Source: Steinernema hermaphroditum
Lineage: Eukaryota; Nematoda; Chromadorea; Rhabditida; Steinernematidae
Direction of reading: 5' to 3'
Assembly (NCBI GenBank): GCA_030435675.1
Contig: CM059625.1
Coordinates: 2,852,001 to 2,916,000 of the forward strand
Length of the DNA: 64,000 bases
The translations under genes and the position numbers were made by a program. The first letter of the stretch is position 1, and the number at the start of each line of letters is the position of its first letter. The notes beneath the pieces are model-generated. The model did not search any database and was not told the origin of the DNA. It was given only the letters and a program-made list of their open reading frames with translations. This document shows positions 34,470-45,811 of the stretch, piece by piece.

Positions 34470-36282
34470 TTAATGGTCTTTTTTACCTTGACCAGACTCC
34501 CGAATCACCCGCGCGTGAAGCTCCTCCAGCTGACTTCGCTGACCGTCTGACAACTGTGAAAACAGTGTGCGCTCCGGAATTTTGTGCAGAAGGCTGAAGT
34601 CTCTGATGTTTTCCACGATGATCCACTTAACACTTGTAGTCCTGTCTCCCGAACTGCGGTTTCCCAAGGATTGTTCGTCCCTACTGTGGGTTGCTGTCAA
34701 GTGGGTTGTCGCTTCTTCTGAAGCCAAGCCGTCCTGGACTCCTGGTCCTTGCGCATTTGCTAGGTCAATGGATTGGTCCTCCTGGATTGGATTCTCTTCA
34801 TTTCCATGAAGTGGTTGAGCGTCAGCGCCTTCTTCGCTACTCTCGGTGGTCGGTGATTCCGGGCGGTGCACTGTCCACAGGCCGCCCCTGTAGCGAAAAG
34901 TGCTTACGAGAGGCGGCCTGTTCTCTTCGGGTGCTGCTTGTGGCTGTGCCTCCCCCACCTGAACTGCCTCGATGGCGTCGACCATCTCGCCCGCCTCGAC
35001 CTCTTCGAGTGACCTAATGGCTTCGACCGGCCCAGCCACCCCGACGGCTTCGACCGGGTCCAGCACCTCAAGCGCCGCGACCACCGGTTTTCCGATGGGG
35101 TTGTTGTTTTGCGGCGCCATTCCTCTCAACCGTTCCTCCCTCTTCAATTCGAATTGCCGGACGAGGTCGTAGAGTCGGGAGCCTTCGGCGGGGGGCGAAG
35201 TAACTTCAGCTATTAGTTGGTCCAGTGGCGTGTCGTATCTATCGAGACGCATGACGTCCGAATGTATTGGATGATAGCATGATTTATAGTGGTAGAGTTC
35301 TCTGTAGCCCGCATACAGTGTTGGCACAATTTCGTCTGTCGCTGGCGGCCTTATGCACGGGGGGCTGTCTGACTCCTCTGAACCTAAGTTGTGAGCACTA
35401 CAGTATAAATATATAAAAGTTTTACCAGTGTCTGATATTTCCATTGACTCTTCCTTTTCGATTGACTCTTCCTTTTCGATTGACTCTTCCTTTTCGCAGG
35501 GCACATCGCGGTTCCAAGGCAGTTGGGACGGATGGAAAGCAGTGTTCTGGAACGCTTCGGTGCCGGAAGTGGAGAAAGAGGCTTGTCTTCGCATCCGGCA
35601 CTGATGAGAATCTGGCAGCCAGGACGACGTTGATGGGCCGGTTATCATTCCAGGACGTCCAGAGTTTTCTCGTTCCTGAGTCTGCGTGGTTTCATCCACG
35701 TTCATCTCGGCAGACGTATCAACTCGATGCGATGGGCCATTGATCATTCCAGCACGACCGGTGTTTTCTCCTTCCTGAGTGTGCGGTGTGGCACTTGTGG
35801 CTTCATCCAAGTCCATCTCGGCAGACATATCAGCTCGATGCGATGGGAGGAACTGCCTAGCGAAGTGCCATCCTTCTCCCGCTTCAGAGTTTTGTGGAGT
35901 TGACCCAGAAGAGCCGGAAGTTTCTGACCGGAGCGACAATGTTGAGGCCATCGTCGTGAGAGCAGCGTTTTCAGACCCTGCGCTGTGCATCTCTCTCCAG
36001 CAGTCGAAAAGGGTATTTGCGGTCACTACAAAAAACGAAATTAGACCAGGCGTCTGAGTCAAGGTTGCTTGCTACCGAGTTTTGGTCAGTTCTAAATCTG
36101 TCTGTTATACACTTACCGTCAGGAAACTTTTTGGAAAGTTGGATTGCCATCGCTATTAGGACACTTCGATCCAGCTGATTCAGTTCGGTGATGTTGGCTG
36201 TGGTCGCGGGGTCAGCAAGAATATTGGCTATCTTCAGCATGCCCATCATCGCCTCAGTGAGTTCAACTCGACACTGCTCCAT
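34470..36282 (-). CDS. Unrecognised acidic, mostly disordered protein A (559 aa)
   Basis: Minus-strand exons 36282-36117, 36025-35426 and 35383-34470; the last intron is 42 bases and could be retained in frame. An N-terminal helical segment spans residues 1-70 (start MEQCRVELTEAMMGMLKIAN, then FPDG and FDCWREM). A long Ser/Glu/Thr/Pro-rich low-complexity middle follows, ending in a helical C-terminal segment (IIVENIRDFSLLHKIPERTL, QLEELHARVIRESGQGKKDH). The middle has two ~40-residue repeats (SHRADMSAEMDLDEA / SHRVDTSAEMNVDET, each followed by a GMI.GPS motif) and three copies of EKEESI. I do not recognise the family. Protein B, next on the same strand, shares the layout, the first splice phase and weak similarity at both ends. 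The acidic composition would suit a nuclear or scaffold role, but that is inference. Confidence 0.65.
35446..35499 (-). repeat. Three 18-base tandem repeats in gene A
   Basis: Three consecutive copies of an 18-base unit encode EKEESI, EKEESI and EKEESM. Copies one and two are identical and the third differs at its end. This kind of in-frame minisatellite changes length easily between strains. Confidence 0.85.
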
Positions 36283-36611
36283 TCTATCCGTGGTCGCTTA
36301 TTATCTCGCAATTATGGACAGCGCTGGCAACGTCAATAATAGTGCGTAATGCTTGCCTGAAATCTTCCAATTGTGTCTTCGTGTCGATATTAATCCGGGA
36401 ATGCAAAAAAAAAAAGTTACAAAAAATGATCTTGGATGAAAGAGAATGATGTGATTTGTGTCGCGGTGGTCGGCGGTTAGTCCCTCAGTCGCTTTCTACA
36501 CTTGGTTGGTCTGGCGGCAAACCCCTTGGCAGCTGTGAGTGCTCCGGCTTCCAGAGGGAATTGTGACATCCGAAAGCCGTAGTCCCACTACCGAGGAAAA
36601 CAAAATGTAGG

Positions 36612-36878
36612 ATGCAAGAGACCGAGGTGAGTAAGAAGTCATCCTGGAGGTCACCAACACCCTCAGAACCACCCACTTCTCCAAAGTCGTCCCTGAGTCC
36701 CAAACGCTGCGAAAAGGAGAACTTCGCCGCTTCTGGAGGTTCTGCGATTCCCAGATGTCTCCATCAGTTCGACCTCACCACCCAGATACCATGTGTTCAA
36801 CGCTTATTTTATACAGATTCAGTAAGAATGTTTCTTGAGCTAACAACAGAACATCAACATCTGAGAACTGTATCTTGA
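36612..36878 (+). CDS. Possible small SP/TP-rich protein with KEN motif (partial)
   Basis: A frame starts at MQETEVSKKSSWRSPTPSEP and continues through TSPKSSLSPKRCEKENFAAS. It contains four SP/TP sites and a KEN triplet, the signature of proteins phosphorylated by CDKs and degraded through the APC/C, but such motifs arise by chance in low-complexity sequence. A donor-like GTAAGA after 36831 suggests the gene may be spliced onward; I cannot find the next exon, so the residues after DS may not be real. It lies head-to-head with gene A (start codons about 330 bases apart), so a shared promoter is possible. Family not recognised. Confidence 0.35.
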   Translation: MQETEVSKKSSWRSPTPSEPPTSPKSSLSPKRCEKENFAASGGSAIPRCLHQFDLTTQIPCVQRLFYTDSVRMFLELTTEHQHLRTVS

Positions 36879-38844
36879 AATGTCGCACGAAAAAATCGCT
36901 CAAAGACAATTGCAAGTGTAGGTTTTTTCGAGATCTAAGAAAGCGCTACTGCGTGTGGGGCGAGTTCGTTGATCAGCTCGGAGAGCAGTTTCATAATCTA
37001 GCATGATTAAACATCTGTTATGAAAATTGTCGTTGGCGTCTACTGGTTTTGATGTCTACCTCGCTTTATATGCCTTGGTTTCGCCTTTTTCGAAAAACAA
37101 TTTAAAAAAGAGCTTTTGCTGTCAAGAAAGGAATATCGCTGCCCTATGCTGACTTAGAACCGGGAGTGTTCAAACAGCACTTATAAAGCAAGAAAGCCTT
37201 TCGTGCTTGGGACAATAATGATCAGAATTCAATGCTATACTTACAATCTATACTAAAAGATGTGTACGTCTGCAGATTTTCAACCCTATTACGCGCTTTT
37301 CTTGAAGGCAAATTCTGTTGCAGGTCACAAAAGCACAAATCTGACCCGAACGTGATAACCTTTACAGACAATTGCTCATCAAGTTAGCCTCTCATGGTTC
37401 AGAAATAAACAAACACGACCGTATCAAACATAGTAAATGCGGATATCCTTTTAAAACGTTGTGCAACCATGTACATGTCAGAAGATGCTCACCTTGATCC
37501 CGCTTCAAATTTTGCGCTTGAAAATCCGACATTCAAGAACTTTTCACAATCTATACACGACATACGCAAAAGGGAAAAAAACTAAACTGATACTTCGGTT
37601 TTCGAGTAATTTAGAAGAACAATTTCCGTATTATCAATATACGTACCCCCGCAGTGTCACTCTTATAGCCGTATCACTGCTATAATTCTCATTTTCATTA
37701 TTTCATCTCATTAATATTTAAGTAGGGGACCACGCAGCAGAGAAACGGACAGCGCATGCTGCATTGGGCAAGAGATAATAGAACAGCTTTCGGGAAATGG
37801 TAGCTAATATTAGTAAAAACAAATGACGTAGCATGTCTTTCACAGGAATCGATCCTCACTTATGAAAAAGCAATTGACGTGCTTTGAACTCCATGGGCAA
37901 AGAACACACGAGAGCTTTGAAGTTTGAGAAGTTTCATGAGCTTTACGGCGGAAACCTAAGAACTCACAACATCAATCCTGGAACCAAATCATATACAAGT
38001 GGCAAAAGAGCAATTCCTCGGGGCAGCTTATTTATATGAGCAAACACGTCAACAACGTGATAATTTAAAGAACCGGCACGTGACACATGCGTGCAAGGCG
38101 TCCATGGAGACTACGAGCCATAGTCATTCTGCTAAGAGCCGGAGGCGGATAAGCCGCCGGGAGATCCGCATGATTACACCTGCCGTTGAGGGTGGCACGT
38201 AATTGTGACCACCTCGCTAAGCTAATTGGGACAATGCATCAACTCGTAGTGGCAGCAAATAGGCGTGCTGGATTGAGTTTCGTTTGCACCTCCTTCCTAG
38301 TCCAACTATAGTAATTAAAAACACGTTTTTGATTCTTTGCTTTTAATCGCGTGAGAAAACGGCTGTTTTTGTGCGAATACTGGCAAAGAGCCCACCTTTT
38401 CTAAAAGGTGGGAATGTTCGATCCCTGATTGTTTTTCTTTGTAAATGGGGAGATGTGGGAACAACAATGAAGTGACTTTTGCCCGAAATGCTTGTCGTGG
38501 CCGAGTGGGTTGGCCTACTGAACGAAAAGAACGACTTGTACACGCAGCGAAAGTTTAACAAAATACGGTAGATGGTGGCTAAAACCAAGAGGTCTACGTC
38601 GAAGACTAGAAGCATCATTCTTTATTTGACCGATCCCGTTTTATACAATAGTTCAAGGCGTCAAATTTTATGTGTGCTGATTATGTATACGGTCCTGGTA
38701 TCGGTTCATCAGCTGGTTTTTCTTTACGAAGGGTAGTAAATGGCAATATTCCCTGTTTCTACAAGGAACATGCACTTCCCCTCTTATTGTTTTCCAGCGA
38801 ACGAAAACGTCTTTCAGCTCGGCTAAATCGCACAAATAGATTCC
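36879..38844. other. No supported gene (about 2 kb)
   Basis: AT-rich DNA with short frames only. TGGCCGAGTGGGTTGGC near 38499 resembles a tRNA A box, but no B box follows. Confidence 0.35.
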
Positions 38845-41110
38845 TTAATTACTTCTGTACTTCATACCGTCTTTACAATCAAGCTGCACATCACTATGGA
38901 GACTCTTCAGCTGCTCAAGGGTCGATTCATTGAGCCTGTCCAGCGACCATCTTCTTGAGACGTTGTGCAGCTCATTGTACTTGACAATGTGCTTCAGAAT
39001 TGCTTTTGTTAAGTCCCGTGGCTTGTGTGGCTTGACACGACCCGAGATGGAGTTCTGAAATGAAATTAAAGTTCGTTCACCTTCGCAAGGATATACCGTT
39101 CCCACTTCCGGCATCCCCTCTGAAGGGTCCGCTCGACGAACGCATGCCTCTATGACATCGAAATTTTTGCATGTCGAAAGTAACGGTTGGTTTTGTTGAG
39201 AGGGGTGTTCTTGTGCTTGCGTTCCTACGTTCTGCGTTGATAACCTTAAACTATCTTCGCTATCCATTATAATCTGGCTCATTTCGTAGGGATGTTGTAG
39301 ATTCATTAACGCGACTTCACGGAAAGCTGTGGGAGTTTCGGGTGAGCTTTCAGGAGTGTCCGTTGTATTCATCGCTACCGTTCGGACAAATCGTTTTCTT
39401 TCAGCTGAATGAAAATATCGTGGGACACACAAATGGATCAACGACTAACCTATCCAGTTTGCAGTCGATACGCTGTCACTTGTCGGCGGTATATTGAGGT
39501 CAATGTATCCGGGATCTGAATCGCTGGGGCGTCCTGCGTTTTCGGCATCATCTAGCACATCTTCAGCGAAAATGTCTGTCAAGCTTCCGCCTTCGTTCGA
39601 CTGCAGCAAATTGTAGACATTGTACAAATCCGCTTCGGACATGGGAGCAGCAGCAGCGTCAGTCACAGGAGCTGACAACGGCATCTGCGGTAAAGGCAAA
39701 GAAGACGGCCCAGCTGCAGTAGGGGATTCAAAAGCCAGAGGTAGCGCTCGGGCTACAATATCCGAGGCCGGTTCGACAACTACTTCGGGGAAGTCATTGA
39801 TGGAGACCGCTGTCAGGGAATCCTCAATAGTACCATTGGGGGGCCCCACAACTGGATAAGGCATATATTCTTGGGCAGGTCCTTCGGGTAAAGAGGGTTG
39901 CTCTTGCGCTTGCAATCCTACGTTCTGCGTTGAAAACTATCTTCAGTGTGTGCGCTTACCCATTATGCTGTGGCTCATTTCGTAGGGATGTTGTTGATTC
40001 ATTAACGGGTCTTCAAAGAAGACTGTGGATGTGTCGGATGAGGTTTCAGTAGTGTCCATTGTTTTCACCGCTACCGTTCGCACAAATCGTTTTCTTTCAG
40101 CTAAATGAAAATATCATGCGATACACAGGGTATCGTGGACTAACCTATCCAGTTTGCAGTCGATTCGCCATCACTTGTCGGCGGCACATTGAGGTCAATG
40201 TATCCGAGATCTGAGTCGTTCGGATATCCTCCGTTTTCGGCAAAAAGTTCTGTTAGGGTTTCGCCTTCGTTTGATTGGAGCAAATTATAAACGTTTTGCA
40301 AATCCGTTTCAGACATGGGAGCATTAGCAGCGTCGGTCACAGCATCAGCTGACAACGGCATCTGTGGTAAAGGCAAAGGAGACGGTCCAGTGGCAGTAGG
40401 GGATTCGAACGCCAAAGATGGCGCTTCAGCTACAGTGTCCACCGACGATTCGACAACTAATTCGGGGAAGTCATTGTTGGAGACCGCTGTTGCTTTCAAG
40501 GCATCTTCAAAAATACCATTTGTTGGAACGAAAACTGGACAAGGCATATATTCGTGGGCAGGTCCTTCGGGTAAAGTAGATCGTGCTGCTGTTGCAATAT
40601 GCACGGTTCCGCTGGATAAGGGTGGAGTACTACTAGGCAATCCGACATGATAACCGTCTCGTAATCGTGCGAGCACTTCTTTCCAGCTGCTCGAGACAGC
40701 GTTGGCTTCAGCTTAATGGGAAATGGTCATATTCAAGTCACCAAATAGAGCTGATTTTTTAGTAGTAATCCATATCAACTGCCCTATTGGTCGAAATTTC
40801 AAGGAGAACGGTCGAAAGCGATCGAGGACAGAATTTAGAGGGGCTTTCGAAACGGCCTTGCATCAATTTTGACAGGTGACCCACCCACGGTGGATTCGGA
40901 AACCGATCCACTTGGAATCGCCCTAATGAATGGCTTACCTTCTCCAAAATTCTCCCGAATTCGTTGGCTCATAAGATCCAAGTAAATTCGCGCTTCTGCT
41001 AGCAATATTTCAACGGACGGCACATCATGAAGCTCTTTGAGAAACGGAAAGTTGATCGCCAACTCTTGCAAGGCACTGATGAGAGCGGCTATATCACTGC
41101 TGAATGTCAT
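38845..41110 (-). CDS. Unrecognised protein B, paralogue of A, with duplicated exon pair
   Basis: Minus-strand exons: 41110-40939, 40711-40145, 40100-39960, ~39924-39450, 39404-38845. N-terminal helical exon (start MTFSSDIAALISALQELA) ends in phase 1 like gene A and joins a segment (ANAVSSSWKEV) aligning with A's ANTLFDCWREM. Then two copies of an exon pair follow: a ~160-180-residue acidic exon (LPEGPA.EYMP, DFPE.VVE, LAFESPTA.GPS, YNLLQSNEG, YIDLN.PPTSD, ANWIG) and a short exon (AERKRFVRTVA, HPYEMS). The C-terminal segment (AILKHIVKYNELHNVSRRWS, LEQLKSLHSD) resembles A's end. The junction between the two copies does not keep frame with GT/AG sites: unspliced, the first copy ends SIMGKRTH-stop at 39943. 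So this is either two units, one of them a broken gene, or an assembly problem. An acceptor-like TTTCAG ends at 41129. Function unknown. Confidence 0.6.
39450..40711 (-). repeat. Tandem duplication of a two-exon unit within gene B
   Basis: Unit 1 (about 40711-39943) and unit 2 (about 39924-39245) each carry a long acidic exon, a short intron starting GTTAGTC and a short exon starting CTGAAAGAAAACGATTTGTG. Exon borders, phases and intron ends are conserved. The copies differ by substitutions and small indels, including a 7-base deletion after GAAGATAGTTT in unit 1 relative to unit 2. Confidence 0.85.
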
Positions 41111-42556
41111 TCAAGCGTTCAGGACGATCTGAAACGATACAACGGGTAGAAAGCAGCCTTCTGTCAGAAGGCAAATTGGAAATCTGAACAGGAAGAGCGT
41201 TAAGTGGACAAATGACTTTGTCGTTGCAAAAATCTCTTTGAGGATAGCGATTACTCACCGGCGGTCAGCATAATCATCGGGAGTCTGCGGGACCGAGAGA
41301 ACGGAATGAATCAGCCTTTTGCCGTCGCCGATATCCCTAAACTGTGAGATGATTTTCACATGAAACTGAACACAACACACAAACAACAGGCGGCTGCGCA
41401 GGCCGCCAACTCAAATTAGCCGACATGGTGAAGAGGTAGGCTGGCGAGAGATGTATATGCATATGATACAGCACTTGTTCGAAAAGTAATTAGCGGTGAA
41501 ACGGCTGGTGTTTCTGGCTTGCACATGATGTTTCTCACTCCTGTAGTCGATGGAACGATTTAAGGTTCCATTGCTGGTTTTAAATGGAGAAAATATTAAA
41601 ATCACAAGATAGATCCTGTGGTTAATTGTCTGCTTTATCTTATCACTAATAGAAGAGGCGAACTATTCGAAAACACTCGGCCTTCGCAGAATGCTGTCAT
41701 TTGCTGGAGCTATTTTTTTCAGTGCTGTAAACTGCTGACAGTCCTGTTCTAAGGTCTATAAGATGATCGCAGCCAGAATTGCCAGAGGTCGTACATATGA
41801 CATTGTTTTAGTTGAAAAATGCTGTCCTACGTGTTTAGTAGCCCGATGTGTAGTGTATATCTTCAGTTCACCTTCAGTATACCCTGTTCTTCATTTCACC
41901 GACTTGCAGCTGCATTTACTATGATACACATACACTTCCGTTATTATAATTGCTATCCTAGAGTCATAAGAGTCAATCATGACTTCGACCGAATGTCAGA
42001 GAGCAAGAGAAGTCAGAGAAACTTTAAGCGCATGAAATGATAATTAGATTCGTCGTAAAATTAATTGCTTTCCAATAAGCACGTGGTAGGACCAGTAGAC
42101 TGTTGTAATTTTTCATTTCCCCGGACTTTTACAATGAGCATCGCCGATTTCATATTGCTTTTCTTTCCTGATTTCTTGCTATCCATTGCTTTCTCTCGTA
42201 GCCTACGCTCTGTTCGCACCGCTCCCTGCGAATGGTCAGAGGTTGGCCCAGTATATGTTTCGGCGGCCGGAAACAGGCTAAATTTGGCTCGGAGCCAACT
42301 GAGCCGATCGGGCTCTGGCTTCGATTGCGAAATTCGGCTGGCGCCAAGCATTCTGTGAAAGAAAAAATAGAAAATTACGTATATATCACGTTCATATAGA
42401 ACATTGTCGCTGTTATCACTTCCCACCGATATGCAGTTTACATCCTACCTGAACCTGCACATCTGAATGACGAACTATTTAAGCCAGCTTCGCGTGTGGT
42501 CATGGGTTTTTGAAAAACGCTCTCTCTCATTGTTTTGACAGTTTATTGGCCTCTAT
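41111..42556. other. No supported gene (about 1.4 kb)
   Basis: 5' flank of gene B and intergenic sequence. Frames at 42061-42426 overlap on both strands. The block GGCTCGGAGCCAACTGAGCC near 42284 resembles subterminal repeats of small DNA transposons, but I see no inverted ends. Confidence 0.35.
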
Positions 42557-43746
42557 CTACTCAACACTCTGACCATTTTCACTGAGCATCGTCCGCACCT
42601 GTTCTTGCATGATCTTCGTCAGCTCCGTCCATCGCTGAAACAGTTCTGGATTGCGCCCGAAGAGATCGTTGAACATTTGAGGTACTTCCAGGGCAGGGAT
42701 GGTGTTTCCTTCAAGCTTGTCCTTCTTCGCTGTTTCGCCACGTAAAGATGTTCTTCTTTTGCTGCGCATAGCACGCACGGACGACGATGTCTCCGCAAAA
42801 CGGGCCGATGCGATGGTCTTCAGTTTCGTGTGCATGTAAAGTCGATCCTCTTCCGATAGCATTTCGAAATCCATTCGGTCCATTAACGCTTGAAACCTGC
42901 AATATGCATATATATCCATCAGGTAATACAGGATAAGAACCCACTTTTTAGCATAGGTGTTTTCCTGACGCCACAGCTCTGGGTGTTTCTGCTTCATCTT
43001 TATCCAAAATTTCGATTGTTTCGGATCGTCTTTGAAGTTTCCCTCCAGCCTCAGCTCTGGCATTACCAAGTTCCAAAGCTGCTTAATTTCTTCTGTGTTA
43101 AAAGGACGTCGTTGATATTCCTTTTCGTCGCAGTCGTCGGTGTCGTCTTTGCCAATTTTATCAGATCCACACTTGCTGCTGCATCCTTGCTCTTCTTCTT
43201 CGGTCACCTGCGGTTCCATGGATGCGGATATCTGCTCGGAGGACATCTGCAGAATTTGAGAAAGGATGGGTTTAAGAATGGTTTCCTGATCTTGGTTCAC
43301 TTCGGGCGTATCGCACTCGTGGCACATTCGAATCATTCTGAAAAGAACTCAGGAATATGTGACAATGTGAGTCGCTAGGAACAGATTGAATAGATCCGAC
43401 TACAACCTTATGTGGGCTGGCCAGGCATCGGATTAACAAGTCGGAGCTGGGCTTTAATGGCTTCCCTCCCACAATATTATGAAATATTCCAATTATGTAA
43501 TCAGTGAGAGCCTTACTTTGTTATATAACTCTGCTCGCTTCGTGGTAACGCTTCACCGTACGTCTTTTTCATTTCCTTCCAGAATCTCCTGGACGTTGGA
43601 TTCGCACTGGAGTCGTCATGTCTCTCCTTAAGCACAATGGACCAGATCAGGTCCTTCTCAGCGTCCAAGAATAAGCCTATGCGCTGCTCCAATTGGGCGT
43701 TGAAGGCTGTACTCGTTGATGGATCACTGTGGTTACATTCGATCAT
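42557..43746 (-). CDS. Protein C with two Myb/SANT-like modules (320 aa)
   Basis: Minus-strand exons 43746-43517, 43337-42945 and 42896-42557; phases close. Two similar modules appear. Residues ~20-77: LFLDAEKDLIWSIVLKE, then RRFWKEMKKTYGEALPRSEQ. Residues ~125-190: RPFNTEEIKQLWNLVMPEL, then SKFWIKMKQKHPELWRQENT. Spaced Trp, an FW pair and a following Arg plus polar helix are the pattern of Myb/SANT or nematode SPK-like helical DNA-binding modules; which one I cannot say. An acidic linker (TEEEEQGCSSKCG) and a basic stretch (RAMRSKRRTSLRGETAKK) add to a nuclear look. The start codon lies five bases after TTTTTTCAG, a likely trans-splice acceptor. The 48-base intron 2 uses GTGGGT, as does Argonaute exon 2. 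Confidence 0.6.
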
Positions 43747-44277
43747 GGTTACTGAAAAAACGAAAAAATAAAGTGTGAGATCATCCAAGCTAATGGACTC
43801 AGGCAATAGCTGACATCTTTAGTCACGCATTTAAACTGATTTTCAGAACTGATTGAACTGATCTTCACTAGTACCACGGTTTAGCAAAGCTTCTGGGACG
43901 CACCTCTGACCGGATGCAATATAAGACGATGGTGGTTGCTGTTCAACGATCGGAATATGCAAGATGTGACGCTTAATCCTGTTTGAGTACGAACCAACGA
44001 TTGGAATTAATTAATTGAAAATCGCCTATGCCATGCTGAATTATAGATGGGCGGCGGCGTAATGCGTTAATCAGCGTTATATTACTTTTATCCTCAGCCA
44101 TGATATCCGAAAGACCATAGGATATTTCCCAATCATCCCACTACTTCAATGCCATCAACGTGCCTCTCTTTTAAATCCTTTCTTACCTTTAAACGCCATC
44201 AACTCGGTGTGTTGTGAGACGTACAAATGAAGAAAACGTCAGATCGTCCATAAAGCGAGACATACTACATGGGGTAT
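43747..44277. other. No gene seen; outron and flank of protein C
   Basis: The first bases carry the T-rich acceptor of protein C at 43752. The rest is AT-rich without a supported frame. Confidence 0.35.
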
Positions 44278-44895
44278 TTAACGAATCAACTTTACATGTA
44301 TTCTTGTTTTTTTCTGTTCTTTTCGCATCAGTTCACTCAGCTGATCATGGTCAGTCGTTGCGAGACCAACGGAGAATATCGAATCTTCGTTTGTGTTCGA
44401 ATCAGTGCTGTTAATGGGGATATCACATAGCAACGGCTCGACTTCGCTACCTTGATCAATTGAGCTTCTTGTCAACGGCCAACCTTGTCCGACCGAGCAT
44501 TCCGCAGGGACATGGCAATGCTGATAGTATTCACGTTGGCTGCTTGCATCCTGAACTTGGGGAGAAATAACCCGAGTATCAATAGGTGGAAGTGATCGCG
44601 AAAGAACAAACTGCGACGAGTCGACATCGACCAGAAACTCAAGTAGGAGACAATCAAAATGGTCTATTATTAGAGATACTCGATTACAGATATTCACTCT
44701 CAAGTTGAGAGTGCAAAGAACACCTCTACCAATATGAAGGTGAAACGGCAGTTGACCGGATACCTTGAAGACCCGAATGAATACAGAAAAGAAACATGCA
44801 ACCTTTGGAATTGCATGTTTCATCAAGTAACTACTGCAATTACTATAATCTCTTGTAGTCCATAGTCTGCCTGATAAAGTTTTATGTTGTTGCAT
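44278..44895 (-). CDS. Hypothetical frame, probably a terminal exon (up to 205 codons)
   Basis: An uninterrupted 618-base minus-strand frame in AT-rich DNA. The second half looks protein-like and acidic (SRSLPPIDTRVISPQVQDAS, DIPINSTDSNTNEDSIFSVG, LSELMRKEQKKTRIHVKLIR). The first half (hydrophobic, Cys- and Phe-rich) may be intron or 5' flank read through. AG sites near 44640 and 44563 could start a 3' exon, but I cannot choose. No family recognised; it could belong to an unplaced gene upstream of protein C on the same strand. Confidence 0.3.
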   Translation of the reverse strand: MQQHKTLSGRLWTTRDYSNCSSYLMKHAIPKVACFFSVFIRVFKVSGQLPFHLHIGRGVLCTLNLRVNICNRVSLIIDHFDCLLLEFLVDVDSSQFVLSRSLPPIDTRVISPQVQDASSQREYYQHCHVPAECSVGQGWPLTRSSIDQGSEVEPLLCDIPINSTDSNTNEDSIFSVGLATTDHDQLSELMRKEQKKTRIHVKLIR

Positions 44896-45131
44896 TTCTT
44901 CCTTCTCATATTTGCAGTTGTAACTGCCAACATAATATCAAGACCGTGTCAGAATCATTTAATAAACGTTATTTCTAATGCTGCATGATTTAATAGTTTC
45001 GTTGGATTCGTCGAGTCGTACTCTTTCGCACGGATCCGCTGGCCAATGAGGGCAGAATGGCAAATAGGTATTACTGATAAAAAAAGCAAATAAACCTGTT
45101 GTGTCGTAGATCTGAAGAGGGACAATTCGCG

Positions 45132-45777
45132 ATGCTAAAACAGTTCCTTCGTACGTGTTCGGCCTTGTGCTCTACACATAAGCTTACATTGGAAGTGGTA
45201 TGTCCAGAAGCCGTAACTTTAATATTCTAATTTTTCAATGCCGCTTCAGCAGCAAAAATTGCTCAATGAACTCAAGAACCTGGATTTTCCCAAAAGCGGC
45301 CTCACACTTCCGCCCAAAGGATGGCTGACAGTCCCGGTGTTCTCGTCAGAAGTATTCCAAAACGAACGCATCTCCTGCGTGATATTCGGATTCCGCAACA
45401 AGGGTGACGCTCTCCCGCTGCACGACCATCCCGATATGTACGGCTTCATTCGAGTCGTTCGAGGCCAGATTCAAATCGACTCCTACTCTTGGCTAAACGA
45501 TGAAACGCTCGAAGCTCGCGCGGAACCACAAGTCATCCTTGAAGGTCAGAACGTTGCTGTCCTTGGGCCTTCCAAGGGAAATGTGCATCAGATCACTGCA
45601 CTCACCGATGACGCCGTATTCTTTGATCTCCTCGTACCCGGCTATGTCGATGACAATTGCGACTACTATCGCGTTGCCGATGGTCCAAATTCAGACGGGT
45701 TGTGCAATCTCGAGTCCATCGATATGAACTACGACTTTATGACTGCTTTTACGGGCAACGAAATTGAGGAGTTATAG
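45132..45777 (+). CDS. ADO: Cysteamine/cysteine dioxygenase (ADO/PCO family)
   Basis: Exons 45132-45197 and 45250-45777 (phase 0), 197 aa. Members of this cupin family are mononuclear iron thiol dioxygenases: ADO converts cysteamine to hypotaurine and, like plant PCOs, oxidises N-terminal Cys of proteins to mark them for oxygen-dependent degradation. The cupin signature LPLHDHPDMYGFIRVVRGQI supplies two metal-binding His, and GNVHQI supplies the third. GWLTVPVFSSEVFQ, IDSYSWL and FFDLLVPGYVDD complete the family pattern. Length is below the ~270 aa of human ADO mainly because the N-terminus is short. The first exon (MLKQFLRTCSALCSTHK) is basic and Cys/Ser-rich, and could be a weak mitochondrial presequence (inference). 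The gene stands alone. Confidence 0.92.
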
Positions 45778-45811
45778 ATGTAGTGTCGCAATAGCATATC
45801 AACTAGAGTGC

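Noticed and set aside
38494..38560. Second tRNA-like sequence
   Set aside because: An A-box-like match is present but there is no B box or foldable structure.
39036..39061. Short 26-base intron in the last exon of gene B
   Set aside because: GT and TTTCAG ends exist but removal breaks frame, and the region reads through cleanly.
39620..40650. Plus-strand frames rich in Gly/Ala/Ser over gene B
   Set aside because: Antisense shadows of the acidic exons, repeated because those exons are duplicated.
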